64,000 bases of DNA from Tigriopus japonicus. Its lineage: Eukaryota; Arthropoda; Copepoda; Harpacticoida; Harpacticidae. The stretch covers positions 1,149,384-1,213,383 of the forward strand of contig JAAGOF010000088.1 in assembly GCA_010645155.1 (NCBI GenBank), given 5' to 3'. Shown here in pieces: positions 10,743 to 23,500 of this stretch. Numbering within the stretch: the first letter of the stretch is position 1; each line of letters begins with the position of its first letter. Position numbers and translations under genes: made by a program. The notes beneath the pieces were generated by a model. The model worked only from the letters and a program-made list of their open reading frames with translations. It did not search any database and had not been told where the DNA came from.

Positions 10743-13389
10743 CTGATAAGCAAGCTTGACAGTGCAGATAAATCAAATAGAGTCCTTTAAACAAATCAAA
10801 CATTGAAAACAATTTTCTGGGCAACACCTTCATTTTGTCTGATGTCAGCTTTATTTGTCATCTCGTTCGGAGTATGAACAACCTACATAGTTCTGGTTAA
10901 GTCCTCAGAGACAGATAAAAAGAGACAGGGTCCTTTGCTTTGACGTTAGTCGCATACGACGATGCTGTCATAGAAAGGGATTTGGAGTGCATCAATACTC
11001 ATGCTTCTGCGTCTCGTATATTTTTCAGAATCTCTCGACCAAAGACTTCATTGACATGGGGAAAATCCGGCTTAGCCGAAACTTGATGGTTTCCGATAAT
11101 CATAGTGATGTATATCGTTGGTTCGTACTGGCCTTAGCGGCGACTGTTTGTTACTAAATGATATAAATAAAGGTACGATGAGTGTGAATTCATAAATTAG
11201 GTCGCTTGTGCGTAAAAGTGGGACAACTGCTAAATACTATTGCAGAAATAACAAATAATTTTGAGGTTTCCACAACCGTCTTACAATTTACCTTATTCTA
11301 GCAAAAAATGATTAGCAGCTATAGATATTCTGTGATTTTAAGCCTTTAAGTTTTTCAGAATTGGTACGGAATTTCATAACGACAATTTGGATAGAATTTT
11401 TTGATGGATTTTTTTAAAATTTTTTTTTGGGCGCATCATTCACGTGTAAGTACTTTTAACATGTACTGTACTAACCAATAAATTTCCTACTCTATTTTCA
11501 TCATAAGTTAGAATCTTTTAAACTTTAAAATTTATTTGTATGCAAACCTAAAAAAAAATTGAAACATGACTTGAAAAAGTAAAAAAAAATCACGACATCA
11601 AGAAGTACGTTTTCTACAAAAGGGGCAATTATTTTAATCCCAGTAACTCCGATTATCAAAATGTGGCACTGAATGCAAAAAGCACGAGTTTTTCTATTAC
11701 AGCAATTCCTAGTGACGTCATCATTTTTGGCGGGAAAAAAAGTTCGGAAGACCTGTGTTTCTGATGAGCGTGCGAGGTAACTAAAACGAAGGTTTAGGCC
11801 TGGTAATTGCAACAATGCCTTTCTTATCTCCACAACTTGAAGTTGAAATAGCAATTCTTGACATTGTTTTAGCAAAAAAGTATGTTTTGTTGCTTTTATC
11901 TAAAATTTCACTACATAAGTTGAGAGGGTTTTTCCAAACTTTGAAATTAGGAATACCCGACTTTGAATAACAAGATGGCCAGAGGAGATCGGTTCCTAAG
12001 GCAACTTAACCAAAAAACAAATAATTTGTTTAATTGAAGGCTTCCAATCCCTCCATTTGTTTTCAAATTACTTTGCAATACTTCTCAACCATGCCATTGC
12101 CCATAAATGCAACATTTTTCGAATATCTGACCCTTGAAAACTGAGATTTTTTTTGGCAAGCCTACACTGCTAACGGCAGCAGGTCCGTAAAATGATACGG
12201 TAATCACTCCCATTGTTAACCGAAGCCCTCATTGTGAACCTTGTGATCGTCAGAGTGTGCTAAAAGGATGATTTTAAAGTCGCATATAATACTATTTAGC
12301 AATATACTAACTAATGCTAGAGTATATGGCGCAGAGAACCGAAAAATTTGATAATATTTACGTAAACGAGCAACATTCTATCCCTCATTGAGCAAATTCT
12401 AAGGTCAATGTAAACCAATTACCTTTCAATCTGGGGTCAAAATATTTGAAAAAGGTCTTTATTTGTAATGATGGTGAAAGTTTTTTTTGCGCCTTACCTA
12501 ATTTTGAAGTTGGAAAATCGGAAATTGACCTTATTTCTCGCTCAGCTTTGAGAATGAGCTTTTCCTGTGTGCTCCATGATGAGATTTGGCCTATGTTACG
12601 GATTTGATGAGGAATGTTGTTAGGACAGAAGAAAACATTCTTTGCAAAACTAAACACAAAAATATGTTTAAAAAAAACTCCTATTGCTAGGTCTCCTTAG
12701 AAACTCATTTTTAAAACCTTTTTCGTGCAGTAACCACGCGTTTTTAATAACTATTTACCCTCGGAACAAACAAATTCCACGATTCAACGCGTTGCTAACG
12801 CAACATAATCTATTATAAACATGCAACCTTTATTTATTAGGGCCCATTACATTCAACTTTCTGAAGAGACAAGTTTGGTGTCAAATCATAAGTCCAAAAA
12901 CGCCAATTCATTTTGCCATTATATGTATAGCCATACATTCTCGTACATAGGATAAGGGATTCAATACTGGAAAGTTACAAAGGTATGCCCACAAATTTGT
13001 GGATCTGTCACTTTTTGAAATTGATGTATTTTTGGATTGTATTTAGTAACCCGTACTGCAAACGGGGGCTCACTCAAGCCTAATTTATCCTGCATGTCTT
13101 GAAGTGGTGTTGTTGATTTTGGCACCCATCAATATTTAATTTTGTTCACTAGACGCTTTGATTGTTTTATAACTGTATCAAACTCTTCTCTCTAGGTTCA
13201 TGGAGTAAATGTGTTCCAAGCGGCGAACTTGCCCAAGCAAATTTAGAAGAGGATTATTGGGACCAAGGGAGTAGAGAAAGGGTTTTTTTTGAAGTTTTTT
13301 AAGCCTTTCAAAGGCAGGATTTACAAGTTTACTAAATATAGGGGATTCAGACCACTTGATCCTAAACTTGCCAGGCACGAAATGAATCC
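10743..13389. other. No recognised gene; downstream side of the DUF885 gene
   Basis: About 2.6 kb. A fragment near 12839 (CCCATTACATTCAACTT) matches a word in the hAT element at 9389-10742. A minus-strand frame at 13178-13435 (containing FLYSLGPNNPLLNLLGQV) has protein-like composition but no family I know; its upstream end runs into the hAT element at 13398. I searched here for the missing C-terminal exons of the DUF885 gene (a VVDTGLH-like motif) and did not find them. Confidence 0.4.
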
Positions 13390-13397
13390 AACTAGAG

Positions 13398-13623
13398 CAG
13401 GGGTCGGCTTCGCTTTTTAGGTCAGGAATCACCAATTTGATTACGTGCTGTCAGGGGCCCACCAAACCAACGTTGGTAGTTACAGGGGCCCACAAATTGA
13501 CGATCAAAGAGCTTTGGGCCCACGAGGAGCACAATACTATGGATGGCTCACGGGCTCACTATTTTGGACTTTCCCCATAGCGGTTGGGCCCATGGGCCGG
13601 GGCCCACTGGTTGCCGACCCCTG
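13398..13623 (+). mobile_element. hAT-like MITE, CAGGGGTCGGC family, copy 1
   Basis: 226 bp. It opens CAGGGGTCGG and closes GTTGCCGACCCCTG. Flanking octamers aactagag and aaggagag agree at six of eight. The interior is rich in GGGCCCAC words. A second copy in the opposite orientation is at 26316-26541, with shared words such as CACTATTTTGGACTTTCCCC. End fragments of the family occur at 20247 and about 22229-22260. Confidence 0.8.
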
Positions 13624-13828
13624 AAGGAGAGAGTCCACAAACATATAAAATCATTATGGAATGTGAGGCCACAATTTTGCTTTGGTTTTTGCATGGGAAA
13701 TTACGAGCATGAAATGAGATTTCTTCGTTTCTTCAGAGATTTGCTCCAGAAATTATGAAATACCATTGGCCAGATTGGTTGACCTGCTGTTACCCTTTGA
13801 ACAAGAAAGTTACCTCATTTTTTCTTAC

Positions 13829-16800
13829 CTGTCTAGGGGATCGTCATACAAGTTCAAGTCAAATCCAAGACTTTCGGAATAGAGTCCCCAACCTTCACCA
13901 TAGGCAGTGTTAATCGGAAATCGGGACGGAGCCATGAAATAACTAGAATCGGGACAAATATTTAAATGTTCAAAAACCTCAATTATTTTACTCCAATTTT
14001 GCGCACCTGCGATCCTCCATGATTGTTCGAAATTCCGGAATTCCATCAGAAGTCAAAAGATATGAGCCTTGAAGATGATGGCCAGGATTGGATTCGTGGA
14101 GAGCCAAAGTCATCATATCGTACTTAGGCCTATTGGTAAATCAAGTAAATACTTGTTAGAGCGGGAAAAAAGTTGAATATTGACCAACAAGAAGCCAAAA
14201 AAGCAAAAGATAGTTTAATGCATTTTTCCACTTTTAAAACAAAACCATCCGTTTCAGTTTTTTAGGTTTAAACACTTATAGCTGCATCTAAATTTCGAAT
14301 GCAAAAGTTTTTAGTCCCAAATTAACTATTATTTTTCCTTTAAGTAACAACTGTACCAAAAATAAAAACTTCGCCCTAAACACGTTTTTATTTCCAGGCC
14401 AAAAGAACCCCAAAAATGTCGTAAGAATTTAAAGCTTCCTATCCCAATCCTTATTTTAGAAGCAACCATCCAAGGCATTCTAGGCATAAGTGCCACTTAC
14501 TGGGACTTGTATTTATGAACATTCACAAAGAATTTTCCGGGTCGGGATCCATCCGGCGTTCCACTGATATAAAATGCCGCCGGGGATTCTGCTTGAGGAG
14601 AGGGAACAATCCTGGAACAAGGAAAAAAGCTGCAATTTAGTGACATCATTGACTAAAAGGGATCAAAAACCCTATGATACGCAAACTAAAGGGTCCTTTA
14701 AGCTCAACTAGTATAGTAGAAAATAAATGCAACCTCTAAGCATAGTAACAGTAAATTCCTATTCTGCATTTTCCGGTACATACTGAAAGGTTGGAAAATA
14801 GGTCAAACTACAGTTCTATATACACAGAAATGTCACTCCCAAATTGTTCGTGATTCACCAAGCTTGCACTGTGTGTGCCATGGGATTGGACATTGAGCAC
14901 AACTAGTTATGTGATTCAAAACTGGAATTTGCGATTTCAGGGAGTCAGTGGCGGAATTGCTCTCTCAACTGCTTTGCTCGAACAAGAGTAATCCATGATG
15001 AATCAAGTCAGTTGGCACCCTTGCTGCCGGACTGATGAAATGAGCTCAAAACAAATCTCCACTGACCTAACCGGAGTGACATTTCTGTCGATATGGAACT
15101 GTAGGTAAAATTTTTGTGTTCGTGTAAAATTATTAGTTTTTTTGGCACTGGAACCTTTCAGTCAGTCATTGCTTGTAGGACCGTAAAGCACAATATATTG
15201 CGCAATAAAGAGAGAAAAGAAGAACTGATATATTAACTAAGACATTTACATATCAAAAGTAGGTTTGATCAAGGAGAAGGTTAGTTATCTCCTTAATGGA
15301 AGTAGACTTTCAATTCAAAGGGAACGATTACTTTGATCTTCGGCAGTTTGATATGGCGGAAAGTTTCCTTTTAAACCTGCTTTTTATAGAGCAAAAGATT
15401 ACTTCAACGCGTGTACCATGTTTTTTTTAGAATTTTAACAGCCTTGTTCGCAACTTTGCGTTTAAAGTCAACCTTTCCATATTTTTACCAAAAAGCATTA
15501 GGATGGCAATAGCTTTATTGTCAAAGAGTCAAATAATCATATGTTAACATAATAAAAACCTGTCGCAAAGAATCTTAAACCTTGGCTTTGCTTTTAAAAC
15601 ATACGATTTTTTGTTGCTTATTGCTAGCTACCAAGACATGAATGTAAATAAATGGATGCAAATTGAGGGCTTTAAAAACATCGGACAATTTCAAGAAATT
15701 TTCATTTGTTGCCATGTCTGTGTGCTTATAAACAAGGACCAAAATACTCAACATGAATGCAGAAACCTCACAAATATTTTACGCAGTCAATCAGACACCT
15801 CGAATGAATATAAGCCTGCGTGATTCATTTTGATTGAAACAAGTGTTTTTCAACCATGTTCCACAGGAAAATCTGAGGCATTCAATAAACAACTTTTGTG
15901 ATTGTAGGTTACACAAACACTCAAGACAATTGTAAATATCTATCTACACTTGAAATCTTCGAATACTTACTCCACTTCGAGTTGTGGCTTCTTTTTAAAA
16001 ATGGTCGTCAAACGGGGATTGATCTTATTGACCACGATATCTTTGAATCCCTCGAGGACTTCTTCCTTCGAGTTGTAATACATGCTTGGATCGTCTCTTA
16101 ATTTATTCATGAAATCCTTCAAAGACACATTCGAATCTTTGGACAAATCAACCGCAATCTGGAACACCAACGTTTCCATTAAAACCCATCACATCTCTTT
16201 ATGTATTCTCTCTATATACGACATTTTCTTTTCCTGGTCTTGAGACAATGTTATTTTTCCCACTTACGTCAGTTTCTGACGCTAATCATGGCAAACTAAT
16301 CAAATATTTCTACCTTTTTCATTTCAGTTTCAATCCGGTCGACTTCCTTAAGTCCGATATCATGGATTTCTTGGGCCGTTAAATCCGTGGAAGTGTGGAA
16401 TTTGATGCATTGCCGATAGAACTCTACTCCATTGGGCAAAGAAGTGGCCGCAATTTCCTCACGGGTTTTATACTCGTCTTGAATGAACTTCTGAAGCTTC
16501 ATCATGGCCGGTTGAACACATTCTGCAATGGCCTTTCTGGCCTTGATCCGAATTTCAGACACCTTGGTCTCGGATATAGATGGATCAATGGCCTTAAATG
16601 GCTCCCAAAAAACAGTGTCCTCGGGTTTGGGCTCCGAATGTTTTTTAAACGTTTCAACAACCCCTTTCTGGAAAACAGAAGGAAAAATATCCTTTCCAAA
16701 CATCCAGGTCAATGTGTTTTCTTGGTGGTTCAATATTGTTCCAAAGACATCGAGGTGTATTTGGCTCTCATTAGTGGTGAGGCCGTGATTAAATCCTTTC

Positions 16801-17498
16801 GTAAAGCAGATGTGATCTCCAACGTGACTTACTCACCATCGAGATGGCATGGAACACCATGTGCTCACTCACGGCTTTCTTGAGCACCTCCAAGATGCCT
16901 TGAGCTTGTTGGGGAAAGCTCTCGTAACGTTGAATTAAGTCAAGGTAATCCTGCTCGGATTTGAGGCTCATCCAACCCGATAGTCGCTCGAAATCAATAT
17001 GGACCCCTTCCAGATAACAAATGGGGAAGTAAAACCTGAAACATCAGTCTCTAAATATCAAACTATTCATTTTGAAGGGGGGAAATAGATAGGTGTTAGT
17101 TACCCTTTGAATTGATAACCAGTGATGAAGGTCTCCAATTCGGCTTTGAGAAAACGTAAATTGAGTTGGTCATGATCGGTGAGGGTTTCCTGAGATTGAC
17201 ACTGGATTTGATCCAATCGTGCCATGAAATCCTGACAGCTTTGGAGGTCTTCATCAAATCTTTTCAATGAGTAATCCTCCAACTTTCCGTTGAATTGGCT
17301 TTGTCCGGCCTAGAATATCCAGATTAAGGAAGCTCAAAGCCAAAGCAATCAACGGATGTAAACGACTTCCAGATATTCGTATGAAGTTGGGAATGTTTGG
17401 CTTCAACTTACCAACGACGCAAATTCGGGTGTTCGAAGCAAACGCCAAGACCAGAAGTCCTTAAAGAGTTGAGCCACCATCTTGTCACAATCGCTCAT
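13829..17498 (-). CDS. DUF885-family putative zinc peptidase, C-terminus not found
   Basis: Minus-strand exons: 17412-17498, 17104-17309, 16833-17035, 16314-16795, 15971-16158, 14501-14611, 14007-14129, 13829-13942. DUF885 proteins are peptidase-like enzymes, best known from bacteria. Visible signatures, in order: GVEFYRQCIKFHTST; PAAFYISGTPDGSRPGKFFVN; the putative metal site LHESNPGHHLQ; and GEGWGLYSESLG. These give about 504 residues against roughly 580-600 in the family; the usual RLVVDTGLH region and C-terminal helices are absent. The start at 17498 gives MSDCDKMVAQLF with no signal peptide, suggesting a cytosolic protein. Exons 3 and 4 join in frame only through a GTAAGT donor and a 37-nt intron (16796-16832); otherwise there is a frame break. 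Other junctions are GT-AG with matching phase. A 381-bp MITE lies in one intron (14782-15162). Family assignment is firm; completeness is doubtful. Confidence 0.82.
14782..15162. mobile_element. MITE in a DUF885-gene intron
   Basis: Two nested inverted blocks mark it: an outer ACTGAAAGGTT / AACCTTTCAGT pair, and an inner 32-base pair starting CTACAGTTC (14808-14839 against about 15073-15104) containing GACAGAAATGTCACTCC-like sequence with few mismatches. There is no coding capacity. The target duplication is unclear, so the superfamily is unassigned. Confidence 0.75.
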
Positions 17499-20246
17499 TT
17501 TTGTTAATAGGATTCTGTAATGAAGAGGTTAACCGGAACTCACTTACAAGATTGCTTTTTTTCGTGGTCGAGCTCTTTTCATAATGCTTTAATAATGGCT
17601 TATTAAGTTTCATTCAGATTGGAAATGCTCCGCAAATGTTTCATTTGTAATGTAGACTACCTGTGTTCAGATTTTCTTGCATTTGTTACTTTGATATGTA
17701 TATGTTTAAACCTGTGTATTTTTGGCTATAACTCAAAGTGTGATACGAGTATGTTACTCGTACTCCTATACTACACGAAAATTTCAACAATACGAAAGGT
17801 CTGTTGATTTTGGTAAAATCTTTTTGAATCTGACTTGCTCCCTGAATATTCTCTTTAAGATAAATAAAAAGAAGTTTGCGAAAGTAATAAATCTACCTGA
17901 TATTTGAAATGAATTATCAAGAATGTTTGGATTCGGCAAAGCCATCCCAGGTTGTCAAAAGAGCCGGAATAGAGCGGGGAATTCGAACATTCAAGCATGT
18001 CACACCATTTTAACTCTCTTAGAGCCAAGCGATAATTGACTTTGAGTTACGTTTTTACGTCTAATCTTCTTCATTTTAAAGTTGTTGTTTTTATCCTGAA
18101 CGGTTCGTAAGACCAGATCAGCGGTAGGTGTGCAGAATTAGTCATTAATGTCACCCTAACATCCTAGAATTAATAATTGAAATGTGTACTACCGAGTGGA
18201 AGCGAGTTAAAGACTGAGTTTTATGGATGGAATTAGGGGTTTTCGCACGTTAATTTTTAAGTGAGTATTTTGAGAACGACAAAATAGCTGGAGATGGGGT
18301 TGAAAAGATCGGCAATATTGCAAGTAAAACTAGAAATAGCAAAATCGAAAGAATCTTCAAAGTTATTTTTTTATCCAGACTACATTTGTTGTCAAAAAAA
18401 TAATTAAAATAAACAAAATGGTCAAACTCTTTTGGAGCTTTCAACTTATTTGATCTAAAAGTACATCCTTTATCACATCCTCACGTTCCAAAGGTTAACA
18501 AATACCTGAGGCAGAGGAACAAATTATATGGGAAGACTACTGAATTTCTCGCGATCAGGCAATGAAGAATGATGTTTTGTCTTGAGAATTGAGTTTTAAG
18601 CAATTGTCTCCTTCATGACATTTAAGAATAAGTATATATTACGTCCCAAGTTACGTAGCGACTTTTTCTTCACCTTGACATCTTCATCAACATAAGATCG
18701 CCAAAAGAATTGGACACAAAAATATTTTGCAAGGTCTTTTCTTTTCAAGTTTGTGACACTCAATCCAAAAGGAGCTCATTTTTCTTCTTTTGTGTTCACT
18801 GGTCCTTAACCATAAATTGGATGGAAATTACAGTATATTTATTTTCAAAATGAGAGCTCTTACCAGTTCAACGAGATCAAAATTGGTCTTCAACCTCTAA
18901 AACCTAGAAAGAATCAATGCTAACTGTTATCAATCATGACCAGGGTCACCTATAGGTCAAATGTTGATGGCACCATTAAGAATTGTAAGAGTAAAAAAAG
19001 AATCCGGAATAACTTGCACTTGTGTCCTTTAAGAGCGTTCTTTATCTCTTAAATCATTCTCGAGAATGGTATTTTGTGCCACATTATTCTTTTGCTTGAA
19101 CTGTATTTCCTGGTGCCTTCAACACTTCGCCTTTTATCTGTATTTTCCACGTCGCTGTTTCTCTCGGGTTCATGGAATACATGTGAAAGGACTTTGCGTT
19201 CTTTTTCCAGACAGAGTGACACAAAATCATTCGTACGTAACAAGAAGAATTGGGAAGTCTAGCACAAAATTGATCGCTTTGACACATTATTGCTCAGTAA
19301 TGATGGACTGAAAGGCTCTTAATCGAAACCAAAAGTTTTGGCCTTAATCATGACTTACATGAAGGAAAAGTTATACACATAAGAACCTAAATTCTAAAAA
19401 CAATGCCAGGTACATTAAGATATGAAATGGTTGAGAGAATGGGCGTTAGCTGGTGAGTTAGCTTACTTCAAAAATTAAAAAAAAAGGAATATGGACCTTC
19501 GGCTCATGAAATGATTGATTTCGTTCACTTTTGTATACTTCGTCATCATAAGTCAAAATGGTGTGAATTATTTTCCAAAGCAAACTTACAGTACATTCAT
19601 TTTTGAAAAGTTCAAAATCTATCTATCAAAATCAAATCCATGAAGCTCAAAATCTATACCACTCGTATGAGAATTTAAATTCTCACAAGACTTTACCCCA
19701 GGTATTCTAGTTTTGTCTTGATTCCTTCAAGTTATCCTCAAAGCTGCCTTTCCAAAGTCATCTACATATAGCCCCGTTTAGAAAATTTCTTTGACTAAAA
19801 CTCGAATTGGATTTACCGGGTGCTTCGTAAGAAAACAGAACAGGAAACTATGTCCGAAACTCAGGTATAATTGATCTCACAAAAATGTATGAAGCTAAAA
19901 ATGATGCGGCAGATAACAGTTCTTAAGAAACATATGGCTTTATTCCCTTCATGACGCTTTTTTTTCGATTGTAGCCAAATTTCGGAAGGAAGAAAAAAGT
20001 CGGAGTTATAACCCCTCTGTTTTCAGAAATGACCCTTCACGGGAAAATCGTTGTCGCTTAAATATTGAACTTGGGGAAAATGTTTTTTATGACTCTTCAA
20101 GCCAAGTGTTTGGCCAATCACAGACACTGAAAGTGGGTTTCATTTATGGTTTCAATCACGAGTTTCTTTCGAAACCCGGTAGGAAACAACTCTCCTCCAT
20201 TGAGAACTTTTGTTTCCTTGATAACGAAATGGCACTTCATTTAATG

Positions 20247-20330
20247 TAGGGGTCGGCAACAACTTATGGATCAAGGTTCAAAAATTTGACTATGTGAAAT
20301 CAGGGGCTCTCCAAGCTTGAGCACTTAATA
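20247..20330 (+). mobile_element. Left-end fragment of CAGGGGTCGGC hAT family
   Basis: Starts TAGGGGTCGGCAAC and continues with TTTGACTATGTGAAATCAGGGG, matching the opening of the elements at 13398 and 26541 (minus). The rest of the element is missing or too diverged to follow. Confidence 0.5.
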
Positions 20331-20488
20331 TGTTTTGGAAACTGAACTAAATAGTGATTTGCTTCTTCTGGCACGTGTCCAAGATCGTTGTCGAGCCCGA
20401 TAGATCCAAAATCCTCAATGGGAACAAGTTAACGAGTTTGGCAATGAATAGAAAACGCCACAGGGGGGATGGGATATTGATTATCAAA

Positions 20489-20494
20489 TTTATT
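20489..20494 (-). promoter_or_regulatory. Polyadenylation signal of the TSP1-repeat gene
   Basis: AATAAA on the minus strand, about 40 bases downstream of the stop codon at 20536. Confidence 0.65.
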
Positions 20495-20535
20495 CACACC
20501 CAGAAAAAAAAATGTGTGCATATGAAAGGTGTTTT

Positions 20536-23500
20536 CTAAGGCTCTGTAACGAGAACGAGCAATAGTCTGCTAATGCCTTTAGGGTTGATTTTGATGGAAA
20601 TGTTATGAGATGGAAGCAAATGGCTCGACGAAGACCCAAACTGCATTGGTAGGCCAAACGAATGATCCACAAGTCTGGGAGAATCTAAATCGTCCATGTT
20701 GGACAATCCAATTTGGAACCCATATCCAATTGGACCTTCTAAACGGCAATCGTGGGTCTCATTCCCACCCAAATGAATCCAACCAAACTGATCAACATCC
20801 GAGAATTGGAGTACATCTGCGCCATTCTTGATGCAACCGGATAAAATTAGAGGCTCGAAAGAAAACGGAGTGTTCCATTCTGGGGATTCAAATCGATATC
20901 GTCCATCAGGGAAACAATAGCCCACGGATATGACACTTGAATTCTGCGCATTCACCAGAATAGTTTTGGAGTTCAGAGGAGCGTCTCTTCTTGGAACAGA
21001 GAGAACAAAGTCTTGCTTATCTTGTGGAACATTTGGCGGTCCAATACAATGAGTGGGACTGAAACACGTGGCCTTATCCAAGTCAACGTAGCCAAACTCT
21101 GGAGTGCAATGTGTGCGGAAAATGTCTTGATTTGTCTTGATGTTGATCACCTTTCCGTGACGACACTTATAGTAAATGGTCTCATTGTATTCTGGAAAGT
21201 ACATCTCGGCCTTCTCATCGAGGTCTGGTGTGATGAATGGGCCTTGAAACCCTAGAATATTAAATGGCTGATCAGGGCATCGTTCGGTTTCTTCGATAAC
21301 CGCACTCTCATCAAGAAGCGGATGAACATTGTCAGGTTTCCGCTTGAGCAGACTATTTCTCAAGCTTAATGAGTACTTCTTGTTCCCGTTTCCAGTTGAG
21401 AGAAATCGATCCACGAAAGGTCGAGAATTGATGTAAGAAGGTCGTTTTTCAAAGCTGGGTAACTTTGGACGGTCATTTTGGTCATCTTGTTGATTGCAGG
21501 TGCCCAAGAAGCAATGTCGGTGTTGCTCATTTTCACCGGTGCAATTTTGTCCCCCATATTCAGGTTTGGGTTGAGTACAGGTTCGGGTTCGGGTAATTTG
21601 ACCTCCACCACATGTGGTACTACAACTGGACCAACGAGACCAAATGCTCCATTGGCCGTTAATTGCTTCACATTTCTAAAAATAGAAATCAGTTTATCAA
21701 AGCTCTGCCTTAATAACGTCAAAGTAAAAACACTTGACGTACAGTAGATTAAGTTTGATCATGAATGCTACCTAGGATTGCTTCTATCATTTCCATTTAA
21801 CATGGGAATGGATATCCAATTTACCTTGATTGATGTAAGCACTACGTCTGCTATCAACAATATTTGTTCACTTTTGGTGTAAAAGAGAGCATATGTTACA
21901 TTTGTGATTTAACTCCGCAATTCATTAATGTCGTTGTTAATTCATCAGAATGGTGTTCGCGTTCATTAGTTGACGAAAACTTTATTTTTGAGGTCAAATC
22001 TAAAAGGTTCTAAAAGGTTCAAGGAGAAAATGACAAAGTTTTCCCAAAAAATCCACCAAAAAGTTCTTCGTGTAAACCCACCATGTAAAAAAGATTTCTA
22101 TTTCAGCTCCTATTTTCTCGTTAAACACACTATTTTTTTGTATTCAGCTCTCAAAAAAGAGATCCCGGCAGATGTTCACGAATATTTCCGATGAAAGCCT
22201 AGGCTCAAAATATCTCAGGATCCCAACCAAATTGCCTCAAGGCCCACTGGTTGCTGAATCCTGCTCCTAATGATGGGATCACCATCATGATCCATACCAA
22301 GAGAATCCGTCCCCATATTTGTAAAAATGAATCACAAATTGACCTTTATCATACAGGGTTCCTCTTCTTGACTTTTGCCTTCACATTTGGTGCCTCCGTT
22401 TTCCGGGAACGGATTAGTGCAACTCCGGGTCCGTACACGTGTGCCATTGCCACATGGTTGATCACAATAGCCAAATGTGGACCACTCGGACCACATGCCA
22501 TCCACTGCACAGTTGTTGATGGAGCAAGGTTCCTTTTCCGTCGTTTTCCCGATGCAAGGTTTGCCGCCAAATTCCGCTTCTCTGCCCACGCTTCGAGTCC
22601 TGGTTTTCGTGCCCGTTCCACAAGTTTGAGAGCAACTCGTCCACTCCGACCATGTTACAAAAACGCAATCTTGAGGACATTTGTTCACATAACAAGGCTT
22701 AGTTTCCTCCTCAATCTTGCCACAAAATCGACTTCCCCTGTAAGGTACAAAGAGAAATCGGTTTTCATTGCGCCCAAGACGAAACGGGCTTCATTCTTAA
22801 GATGCTTGCGCTTCATTTCCAGATTGCCGAAATAGCTGCAAGTATTATTTGAGACCAAAAATCCATTCTAAACGCGATCTTCCTTCTCTTAAGTAGTTTT
22901 TTTTACAGAATATCTATAGATGAAGAAAATCAATGGCGTTATGCCAGTCTTCGTCCTTCTTTCCTTCATTTTCTTTACCTTTGGGATCTTGATCTGGTTC
23001 GTTTCCCAGGTGTATCCCCACATCGTTGTGGACATTTGGACCACGGGGACCAAGAACTCCAGGAACAAGATGCCGTTTTCGGGTTGAGAACCAAAGGAAA
23101 GAGATCCACATTGTCATCTGAGTTGGGAGGCTCTTCCTCAGGCTCAACTTTTGAAAGCAAGCAAAAATGAAGTTGTTAATGAAATTCGCAAAATCACATC
23201 AGGCTTGTTATTTTCAAGCACTCTTCACCAAAGGACCGCTCGCTCTTAAAGCTCTCTTCTCGTTTTGTCAGTTGGGGTATTTTTATTTAGGAGTGTTTTT
23301 CTAAACTTGTACATATTTGAGTGCAGGAATGATGAATTAAAGGCACTCACCTCCATTCTCCGTGTCCTCAATTTTGGGCAAAGAAATGGTTTGTTGTTCT
23401 TGTCGTTGAACCATGGCTTGATAAAGACGATCCGTCTCATTTTGGAAAGCCGTCTCGAATTCCGGGTCACAGTCGATTAGAACCGGTTCCGATTCAGGTT

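Larger units (their letters stand above)
17499..20535. other. Intergenic, no gene recognised
   Basis: About 3 kb between the DUF885 gene start and the 3' end of the thrombospondin-repeat gene (both minus). It should include the DUF885 promoter and 5' leader. Apart from the hAT end fragment at 20247 and the polyadenylation signal at 20489, nothing stands out. Overlapping small frames around 19049-19311 have no motif. Confidence 0.45.

Noticed and set aside
11525..11875. 116-codon minus-strand frame as possible DUF885 C-terminus
   Set aside because: Lacks the RLVVDTGLH-type motif and ends in Phe/Lys-rich low complexity.
16395..16883. 162-codon plus-strand frame
   Set aside because: Antisense of DUF885 exon 4, which carries the real family signature.
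22251..22835. 194-codon plus-strand frame
   Set aside because: Antisense of the TSP1-repeat exon; composition is a shadow of that exon.
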